From assembly GCF_921293095.1 (NCBI RefSeq), contig NC_060252.1, positions 7,688,001 to 7,752,000 on the forward strand: 64,000 nt of DNA. Reading direction: 5' to 3'. Positions within the stretch are counted from its first letter, which is position 1, and each line of letters begins with the position of its first letter. This document shows, piece by piece, positions 59,106 to 64,000 of the stretch. A program made the position numbers and the translations under genes. The DNA is from Ischnura elegans (lineage: Eukaryota > Arthropoda > Insecta > Odonata > Coenagrionidae). Below the pieces are notes generated by a model. It saw only the letters and a program-made list of their open reading frames with translations, was not told the origin of the DNA and searched no databases.

Positions 59106-60415
59106 AATCCTTAAAATATTTGCCGAAGCTAAGCGATTAATACAAAATCGTCGAAAACGGGAGCTGCTTCTGGAGAACCAGAAACAGCGCAAGAGTGCAT
59201 TTTCATTTGAACTCAAAATTATAAGTCGATAGCTAACCGGGAAGAGTGGTGAATTTGCATTCCAATTTTTACCCACGAGCACCGAATAGCGGCTTCCACC
59301 ACCTATTTCAATATTACAACATTTAATGTACAAAATTTAAGTATTCGTAGTTTTTTGTGGCTAATGAAGCTACGGTATCATGAGCTAAAAATTAATCCCA
59401 CGTCTACTTTAGCGTCAACTAGACATACTTCGAAATAAACCCGATAGTATCATTTTTTTACTGAAACAGATCCACTGAAGTGTGCCGCTCATGCTTAAAT
59501 TCTAACACTATCAACAGAGAGCCGTTATGTAGGAGCTCAAAAAAATCGAAGAGAACTAGCTTCATGGTGGAAGCCAAAACCTCTCAGGAGGCACCCGCAA
59601 GAGCATTTTAATAAAATAAAACATTTTTATGGCCTCAGAAAATGGGATGGATAATTTTGATTACGTTAAGAGCCCTGAAAAAGTATTCATGATTTTCAGA
59701 ATACGCAATGGGATAATAAGCGCAAAAGCAAAGCCTCTCAGAAACCACAATAAGTACTGAAGATTCTGGGGCCACGTGTATAAATTTTTACAGAGTTGAC
59801 AGGAACGAATTAGTGAAATATTTCACTTTCCAGGCGTTTCCAATCTTGTTCATTCGCTCCAACGATGTCATCATAGAGGCATTCCTGCTCATTTGAATTT
59901 TCTCTCGATATGGGCATTAAATTTGTGATGAAATGCGTCCGCCGTGAGTCGAGGAGATAGAGCCATCGTATTCAAAAAAAGGATCACAGCGTCCCGATAT
60001 GAAAAGGAGAAATATAAAACCCTGATGAATATTTCAGGTGAGGGAAGATGTGAATAATATAAGGTCCTAAACTAGGAGCCTTGACATACGGAGTAATATT
60101 CCCTGGGGACAGATCGAATGAATACGTCACGCGCGCTAAACAGCGGGAAGTGCCGCAAATCCAATGGAAGCGAAGACGGTGGTGACTCCCTCCAAGTGGG
60201 ATGCGACAGCGGCAACAGAAGAGCCGCATCCCAAAGGTAATTTATGATCGTAAGGTGATATCTCGTCCTTTTTAAATCGATTATACCTCCATTATTCATC
60301 ACTATTCAAGGTAGCAAATAAGTTTTTTCCTTTGAATTAGGTAATAAAAAGGTGCCAACCGTGATAAGCAACGAGACTTAAAACCAAAGATTAAGAGTAG
60401 TTTCAAAAGCGCCTA
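59106..60415. other. Unassigned AT-rich DNA
   Basis: Nothing recognised; short chance frames only. Confidence 0.4.
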
Positions 60416-60417
60416 TG

Positions 60418-60602
60418 ACCAACTTGATGACGTAGGATAATGGTCTCAAATGACGAACGGCCTCCTATTGAGGAGACATCTAGCGCCCATAGCCGCGTAA
60501 GTGACTGAGGTACTGAGGTTACCATTGGAAATGCAATGCTCATTATCTTTTAACTCGGCGAAGATAACTTGATACCGTTGTCATCCGTTATCAAGTGAAC
60601 TG
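60418..60602. mobile_element. MITE related to 26388-26638, second copy
   Basis: Shares CAACTTGATGACGTAGGA, GGAGACATCTAGCG, GGTTACCATTGGAAATGCAA and TGCTCATTATC-TTTAAC with the 26.4-kb element, in the same relative order after inversion of one arm. Terminal arms are imperfect (ACTTGATGACG against CGTTATCAAGT). Confidence 0.65.
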
Positions 60603-60984
60603 GAAAACGTGTGTTGATACTTTCGAATACAGCTAAATTCCTAATTTGGTTTGTTAATTTGATCGCATACAGCGATAATGCCATTTTAAAGCGACTCAGT
60701 AAATGGAGAACAAATAAATAAATAAATTTTCCAAAATTCAAACACAAACAGGAACAACATCAAAACACTCACATAAAATGTACAACATAGCTGAGGGAAT
60801 GCCAGGGGAAAAGTAGGATGAAATTAAGTATGTTTTGGATAAGTTTGGCTATTTTCTGGGATATGAGACATTTTAATTTTGATGGATGAGCCTGAAGAAA
60901 GAAGAAAAGGGTGAATACGAATCTCAGGCAAAGAGTTTTAGAGTGGGGAAGATATGCGACGGACAAGTTTTCCATATCGTCGCG
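60603..60984. other. Unassigned AT-rich DNA
   Basis: Contains AAATAAATAAATAAATTTTCC at about 60712-60732, possibly a SINE tail. Nothing else. Confidence 0.35.
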
Positions 60985-61070
60985 TGCTCCGTCGCCCGGA
61001 ATCGAACCCGGCACTCCCGGAAGGGTGGCAAGGTGTGAGGCGAAGGCAGCGACCGGCTGCGAGCCTTTTC
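60985..61070 (-). mobile_element. tRNA-derived SINE head
   Basis: On the minus strand: GGCTCGCAGCCGGTCGCTG, a loop region, then T arm GCCGGGTTCGATTCCGGGC with perfect B box and GACGGAGCACGCG. A A-rich body follows toward 60,890. The acceptor does not close, so it is not a working tRNA. Confidence 0.6.
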
Positions 61071-61582
61071 ATTGGTCGACACGAACGGGTGTGGAGTATT
61101 GCACGTACCAACACCATAGCTACGAGATGACAACAAACTCGACACAAGGGGTCATCCAGGGGTCACGCGTTCAGGGGCTGATGAAAGAGAGTAAGCAATC
61201 TGGACGCGTTATTTGGGGAGCTGAGGGGCGGGAGAATAGTGCCAGATGACGTCACCATTAGCATACAGGTGACCCTCCCCCCTTTTTAGACGACGAGTAG
61301 CGTCACCTGGCCTCACTGCCACACATGTCCCCTGCATCAGCAGACTGCCTGCACACGGACCTATATGCACTTATTCCGGTTCTCCCGCAGCTAAGAGCCA
61401 GCTACAGCTATGATTAGTTGGCGCTGAGCAGATAGAATAATAACTATTATCGCAACATTAACAATATCTTTGCCATCTTGAGTTATTTTGCCTCAATTTT
61501 CCCTCAACGATCCCGCAAGATTTAAAGCTGGTTTTCACCTCACTATTGACTGTTAGAACGTAGATTTCCGCTGCGATGGTTT

Positions 61583-61728
61583 GATCTCTGCATTTCTTCA
61601 GGTTTTCTTCCGCGTAGGCTTGTTTGTAGACAACAGTTTTGACCTGAAGACGCTGGCAGGATAGCCAGCGATACTGTTGTCTACAAACAAGCTGACGCGG
61701 AAGAAAACCCTGAAGAAATGCAGAGATC
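61583..61728 (+). repeat. Long hairpin with hammerhead-like loop (Penelope-like)
   Basis: Arms of about 55 nt (61583-61637 and 61673-61728) pair almost perfectly; both contain TTGTTTGTAGACAACAGT in inverse. The loop is CTGAAGA (61644-61650, exact hammerhead box 1), a 7-bp stem CGCTGGC/GCCAGCG, then GATAC (61670-61674; consensus GAAAC, one change). ACTATTGACTG occurs on both sides (about 61541 and 61729), possibly a target duplication or arm copy. Confidence 0.7.
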
Positions 61729-64000
61729 ACTATTGACTGCTTCAGCAAAAGGCTCTAATCATTACGGTTATATCAATCCCGTTCCGACTCAAGTATACGG
61801 TATGACTGGTTATCGTAAAAGAGCTTCCATCGAAATTTAAGATGGCCATGGTCGTAACACACGAAATCTAACATGAGCTTGTCCCAGATTAAGCATTGCG
61901 TGAATTTCACATATTCAGTTCATTTCCCCGGATATCGCCTCCATCAGTAGCCCAATGTAACTAAAAATAAGCATAGGAATATTAATTAAATTATAATTTA
62001 GTGGCAATTTTCCACGAATAGAGCTATTTACAAAATTTCAGCAATATCGATTTGTATTTTCATATATTTTTTAACAACAAGTGAATACTTGTCCCTCGAC
62101 GATTGTCTTTTTTGAGCTACTGCTATGTGGGGAAAATTGCCCTTAGCTTTTGATTCAGAAGGACAGGAATAAAGGCAGGTATTTTTTCTAGGTGCGGCGT
62201 ACATATTCACGCATCTAGCAGCTATCGACTGCGGAGAAGGGGTCAGAATGGACGCCGTGCCCCTTCCCCTCCCTTGCCTCCCCCTGAATACCCTGAGGGT
62301 TTGAATAGGGAAGGGGGAGGAAAAACTAGATCCACTTCAATCGAACGTTTCAGCTGCTGGCTCGAGAGTTTTTTGTTACTCTATCGCCTCGTGTGTGCTT
62401 CTATCTGTGACCACTAGAGGGGGGGGAGAGGACAAAACAATAGTAAACAACCACATGTCTCCACGGCGACCCTTATACCGAGTGTCCGGCAAGGGTATTC
62501 CGTCCGAATCATAAATGTGTACAAATGCATGATGAAAAACATTCCATGACAACCAAAAAGTACCCTACTATTTGTCGTCCTTTGTTTACGATTGTGCTGT
62601 GGCATAATTCAAACTTTTATGAATCCAAACTCTCTTTAATACGCACTTTTCGCTACTTCTGTAGCATCTAGTAGTAAAATATTACCTTTTTCAACTTTTT
62701 TATCATCAATACAGAAATTAAGCGACACCAGTTGACACATTAATTAGTAAAAATGTGTGTCATTTATTATTCACCATAGCATTCGAAAGTTTTGAATAAA
62801 TTGCAAATGAAACGTTTATGACAAGATTATTTTCTAATTCCAACCATCTTCTTCAACCATCTTCGGGTTCACTTTTTAGGAGTGTAAAATAATCTCATAA
62901 TAAAGAGTATGAGTAATCAATTTTTGAGAATTTTCTTTGGTCCCTATTGATTTTATGATAGGCAATGTAAGGAAGACGTTTTTGTCTCAAAATGGCACTA
63001 ACAAAGAGCTATCACTCTTATTGTAGCAAAAACAAGGCTATGCCTTGCCTCGCGATTTATTTTATAAAGTGATATAATAAAGTATTTCTACCGTCTACTT
63101 CTTGTAATGCATGTAACTTTCTTACTCAAAAATTCGTTCACATTCTTTAATAGCCCAAAACTTAGTCAATAACTTTTTAAAATCATCAGTAAGTTTTACC
63201 GACATTTCCTTATTCTATCGACATACAAATGAGATCAATATCAGCATTAACGGATCATTTTTCAATTTCCAACTAGTCTATCCTTATTCACGAGAAAAAT
63301 ATATAGCCAGCGCCAGTGAAAATCATCCACAGAATTCCAGGAATTCATTCATTGCTGCTGCTTTACGTCTTCAAAAAATAAATATTAAAAATCAATTATT
63401 ACCTCTTTGAGTCCAGCGTGTGCGATGCCTATCGTATTGAATATAAAAATGAGCAACACTCGACCCTCTCCTAATGTATCCTTAATTCATTTTTATGATT
63501 TTTTTAACACTCGCACTGCAACTCCATTGAAAACTCACTCCTTCTCCGGAAGCCACATGGGTGCGTAAACAGGAATGCTTAGAGGTCGTCAGCAAAAGAA
63601 TGCCATCTTTGTAACGTGATGAGAAGATACATGACTTGCACATTCGGACCACAATTCCATGCATGACAAAATGCATCTCAAAGAGTGAATAGCAAAGATA
63701 CTCGAGGAGAATTATATGAATCTTTCGACCTCGCCGTGAAATACTATTACGGAGAGGAAAAAAAGACGAACGTGGCGCAACGCGTCCACGATTTTTTTGT
63801 GGATTTTTGTACAACTAATACGATTCGGGGGCTGGTGGTGAACTTTCCCATGATGCTTTCTGCTTTTCGGTCGAGAGTCCTCAGGTCCCATTCAGCGACT
63901 CCCATAATGACATCAAGCGACGAAATAGAAATTACGTCTAAACCAGTTAGTTCAATGCCGTGTTAACACAAAAACAGCTGTAGCAGTACCTGCTTAAATA
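61729..64000. other. Unassigned DNA
   Basis: Mostly AT-rich with a GC-richer patch at 62220-62440. Open frames of 93 and 110 codons overlap on opposite strands at 63482-63966 with no recognisable domain. No cyclin exon or repeat family was identified. Confidence 0.4.

Noticed and set aside
1..64000. CRISPR arrays, bacterial operons, rRNA genes
   Set aside because: None seen; repeats are dispersed or tandem eukaryotic types and gene structure is intron-bearing.

Overview
This window is eukaryotic nuclear DNA, most likely from an arthropod and probably an insect. It is AT-rich and intron-like, has no bacterial gene density, and is filled with non-LTR retrotransposon remnants, tRNA-derived SINEs, MITEs, hAT-type elements and foldback repeats. 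The species cannot be fixed from the sequence.

Only one host protein gene is supported. The last coding exon of a D-type cyclin lies on the minus strand at 46640-47025, in a GC-rich island. It encodes the end of the C-terminal cyclin fold and a tail ending in the TP-TDV-DV signature that carries the phosphodegron in this family. Below it, 43.4-46.6 kb is free of recognisable transposons and open frames and ends in AATAAA signals, as expected of a long 3' UTR. No upstream cyclin exon was recognised between 47 kb and the end of the window.

At 5.6-12.1 kb on the plus strand is a set of exon-like cassettes. Branch point, pyrimidine tract and AG acceptors precede purine-rich GAAGA exons, and several have good GT donors. 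Two cassettes are near-identical 360-bp tandem copies sharing an AAGCCATCGCTGGA-like core. This may be an undescribed multi-exon noncoding transcript. A second exon-like unit is repeated three times at 10.4-12.1 kb, with a poly(A) signal at 11.5 kb.

Repeats by region: 0-1.3 kb, a LINE holding a MITE; 2.2 kb, a palindromic SINE; 12.9 kb, a 201-bp hAT MITE with 8-bp target duplication; 15.6-18.6 kb, a 2.97-kb hAT element with an exact 8-bp duplication and several nested insertions; 19-23 kb, foldbacks, Penelope-like tails and a TTA-flanked MITE; 24-26.6 kb, LINE, hAT-like fragment, SINE and MITE; 28-31.4 kb, two LINE types; 33.7-38.3 kb, a SINE with three tRNA-like modules, a Jockey/I-like RNase H fragment, abutting MITEs and two LINE fragments; 38.9-43.4 kb, a palindromic SINE, the best LINE copy (214-codon frame) and a SINE pair; 51-61.7 kb, more Penelope-like hairpins, a LINE tail, MITEs and SINEs.

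The most recurrent unexplained structure is a hairpin whose loop contains a CTGAnGA / stem / GAAAC arrangement like a hammerhead ribozyme core, fitting Penelope-like termini. All family names come from motif reading, not database search.
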